Shown here piece by piece: positions 5,333-6,801 of a stretch of DNA of 6,801 nt. The position numbers were made by a program, and so were the translations under genes. Origin of the DNA: Phocaeicola plebeius (GTDB taxonomy: Bacteria; Bacteroidota; Bacteroidia; Bacteroidales; Bacteroidaceae); NCBI GenBank assembly GCA_004558305.1, contig SFDG01000094.1, positions 1-6,801 of the forward strand, given 5' to 3'. Under the pieces are notes generated by a model. That model did no database searches, was not told where the DNA came from, and saw only the letters and a program-made list of their open reading frames with translations. The first letter of the stretch is position 1, and every line of letters starts with the position of its first letter.

Positions 5333-6571
5333 TTATCCCTCCCTTTCTTCAATCTGGAACCCGGCAGCCGCCAGGTCTTCCCAATAATGGGGATAGGACT
5401 TCGACACCACGTCGGGACGGTTGATGCGGACCGAACCCTTCACGAAGGAGGCTGGCGCAAAGGCCAGGGCCATGCGGTGGTCTTCGTACGTGTCGATGCC
5501 GGCCTGTCCGTCGGCCGGGCAGCGGTCGCCTTCCCAGCTCAACTCCGAGCCGTCGCGCTCTTTCAGCACATATCCCAGTTTCCGCATCTCGGCCATCAGT
5601 GCGGCCATGCGGTCGGTCTCTTTGATTTTCAGGCTTTGCAGTCCGCTGAACCGGAACGGAATTCCCATCAGGGCACAGGTCACGACGAAGGTCTGCGCCA
5701 TGTCGGGCTGATGGGTGAAGTCGTAGTCCATGCGTTCCACCTGCCGCTCGGCCTTGCCGAGGACGATGCCCTCATCGGTAAAGGTGGTCGTGACACCCAA
5801 CAGGCGGAACAGGTCGGCGATGCGGGCATCGCCTTGCGGACTGTCGGCCCGCAGGCCCGGCAGCTCTACGGAAGTGGCTCCGGGGGCCAGGGCCATCATC
5901 TCATACCAGTAGGAGGCGGCGCTCCAGTCGCTTTCCACCGTGTACGGCTTCGACACATACGGCTGGTGGGGCACTTCCAGTTCATGGTCGGATATCCACC
6001 GGGCGGTCACCCCGTATTCCTGCATCAGCTGCAGGGTCATGTCGATGTAGGGGCGGGAGACCACTTCGCCCGTCAGCGTCAAGGTCAGTCCGTGCTCCAG
6101 AACCGGGCCTGTCATCAGCAGGGCGGAGATGTACTGCGAACTGACGTTTCCCGGCAGCGCGATGCGGCTTTCCCGGAGGGAGGTCCCCGTGATGCGCAGC
6201 GGAGGGAATCCTTCTTGCGCTACATAGTCTATCTGTGCCCCGAGGCTGCGGAGGGCGTCCACCAGGATGCGGATGGGGCGTTGGCGCATCCGTTCGGTAC
6301 CAGTAATGACATGGGTGCCGGGAGTCACCGCGAGGTAAGCGGTCAGAAAACGCATGGCCGTTCCTGCGGCCAGGATGTCGATGACGGGAGGCATGTCCCG
6401 CAAGGCACGAACCATCACCCGTGTGTCGTCGCAGTCCGACAGGTTGTCGGGCGGACAAGTGCCCCGGCTCAACGCATGGAGGATGAGGGCACGGTTGCAG
6501 ATGCTTTTCGACGAGGGCAGCACGATGCGTGCGGCCAGCCCGGCAGGGGGGATGAGGTTGATTTGTTTCAT
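5333..6571 (-). CDS. aroA: 3-phosphoshikimate 1-carboxyvinyltransferase (EPSP synthase)
   Basis: A 412-residue cytoplasmic enzyme that joins shikimate-3-phosphate and phosphoenolpyruvate to give EPSP, the sixth shikimate-pathway step toward chorismate and aromatic amino acids. Key residues are all visible: SSKSICNR with K22 and R27; AAGTAMR (68-74); ERMRQRPI with R98; the shikimate-phosphate site SSQ (144-146); SRPYI (172-176); catalytic PDMA with D290; K317-E318-R321 in LKIKETDR; DHR (364-366); and SKSYP with K391. It is shorter than the E. coli enzyme (427), mainly because the segment between SDCDD (45-49) and GTAMR is trimmed, as I recall for Bacteroides homologues. F75 replaces the proline that follows GTAMR in E. 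coli. The start is an ATG at 6571 behind an A-rich AAAAAGAAACT leader, 30 bases after a clear -7 box. First gene of the operon; its stop is 4 bases before the next start. Confidence 0.97.
   Translation of the reverse strand: MKQINLIPPAGLAARIVLPSSKSICNRALILHALSRGTCPPDNLSDCDDTRVMVRALRDMPPVIDILAAGTAMRFLTAYLAVTPGTHVITGTERMRQRPIRILVDALRSLGAQIDYVAQEGFPPLRITGTSLRESRIALPGNVSSQYISALLMTGPVLEHGLTLTLTGEVVSRPYIDMTLQLMQEYGVTARWISDHELEVPHQPYVSKPYTVESDWSAASYWYEMMALAPGATSVELPGLRADSPQGDARIADLFRLLGVTTTFTDEGIVLGKAERQVERMDYDFTHQPDMAQTFVVTCALMGIPFRFSGLQSLKIKETDRMAALMAEMRKLGYVLKERDGSELSWEGDRCPADGQAGIDTYEDHRMALAFAPASFVKGSVRINRPDVVSKSYPHYWEDLAAAGFQIEEREG
5337..5343 (-). promoter_or_regulatory. Shine-Dalgarno inside the aroA 3' end, deciding the next gene's start
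   Basis: The minus strand reads GGGAGGG, 8 bases before the ATG at 5328 and overlapping the last aroA codons (Arg-Glu-Gly). This good SD with good spacing supports the 146-residue product over the TTG-started longer form. Such clear SD sites are uncommon in Bacteroidetes. Confidence 0.6.
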
Positions 6572-6600
6572 GACATAGTTTCTTTTTCGCTTTCGGGAGG

Positions 6601-6633
6601 CAAATGTAGCGAAAAAAACGGAAATAGGCCAAC
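6601..6633 (-). promoter_or_regulatory. Promoter of the aroA operon
   Basis: The minus strand reads GTTG (6630-6633), a 21-base spacer, then TACATTTG (6601-6608). This closely fits the Bacteroides sigma-factor consensus TTTG / 19-21 / TAnnTTTG. The predicted start is about 6594-6597, giving a leader of roughly 25 bases before the aroA ATG. It is the best promoter in the window, and the likely single one for all five genes, as no other gap in the operon exceeds 13 bases. Confidence 0.75.
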
Positions 6634-6700
6634 TGTTCGCTGATAAAATCTCCGCAGGGTCCGGGCCGATCCCGCCTTTTCGGATGCTTCGTTAGGCTAC

Positions 6701-6801
6701 CCATGACGAAACTGTAGGGGCAGACCTATGTGTCTGCCCGGAAACATCCACCTCGGCATTCCGGGCGGACACACAGGTCCGCCCCTACAACGTCATTATC
6801 G
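6701..6801 (+). repeat. Double-hairpin intergenic repeat, copy 3
   Basis: The core is 6713-6789, 77 bases: the same two hairpins as copy 2, with one extra T in the linker (GGCATTCCGGG) and ACACAC in place of ACACGC in the second loop. The left flank CTACCCATGACGAAAC matches the flank of copy 1 (CTACCAATGACGAAAC) except at one base. The right flank ACGTCATTATCG matches copy 2 except at one base. It lies about 80 bases upstream of the aroA -33 box and may separate this operon from whatever lies to the right. Confidence 0.92.

Noticed and set aside
3967..6643. Long plus-strand open frames (485 and 453 codons) opposite the operon
   Set aside because: They lie antisense to aroA, the permease and tsaE, all of which have clear family motifs. 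Their translations are rich in His, Gln, Gly and Ala without any domain, as expected from the complement of GC-rich genes.
1..6801. CRISPR array from the three repeat copies
   Set aside because: Copies are about 3.2-3.4 kb apart and in mixed orientation, with genes between them and no cas gene.

Overview
The window looks like chromosomal DNA of a GC-rich gut-type Bacteroidales (Bacteroides/Prevotella relative). Four things point there: a TonB-dependent receptor with an N-terminal carboxypeptidase-regulatory-like domain; an AroA of the short Bacteroides type; TAnnTTTG promoter boxes upstream of transcription units; and intergenic palindromes of the GGGCAGAC/GTCTGCCC and ACACAGAGGC kinds that litter Bacteroidales genomes. 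The genes read as GC-rich, while the region upstream of the receptor gene is AT-rich. All six real genes lie on the minus strand, so transcription runs from right to left.

Right part (6801 to 3406): a compact five-gene operon. A good promoter (GTTG, 21 nt, TACATTTG) precedes aroA (EPSP synthase, shikimate pathway). Then come a small membrane-anchored protein of unknown function with a CCGxHxxC motif, an ABC-3 family metal (Zn/Mn/Fe type) permease, tsaE (ATPase of the tRNA t6A machinery) and a 70-residue two-helix membrane protein resembling the Imm17 family. Gene junctions are 4, 12, 13 and -4 nt, so co-transcription is very likely. Several start codons are better placed at an internal ATG than at an upstream in-frame TTG: 5328 rather than 5352, 4875 rather than 4887, and 4043 rather than 4070.

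Middle (3405 to 2683): about 720 bases with no convincing protein gene, but rich in structure. It holds a hairpin just after the operon, a 76-bp double-hairpin repeat, an ACACAGAGGC-type repeat pair, a perfect -7 box at 3038-3045, and a multi-hairpin block at 2860-3031 whose ends pair with each other. This block is the best candidate for something undescribed: a non-coding RNA or the long leader of the receptor gene.

Left part (2682 to 1): a complete 802-residue TonB-dependent outer-membrane receptor with its own nearby -7 box, followed by a near-perfect 61-bp palindrome, a GTCATT array and another copy of the 76-bp repeat.

The 76-bp repeat occurs three times: 1-70 inverted and truncated by the window edge, 3245-3320, and 6713-6789. 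The copies bracket each transcription unit. No transposase, CRISPR array, tRNA, rRNA, phage gene or defence system is visible.
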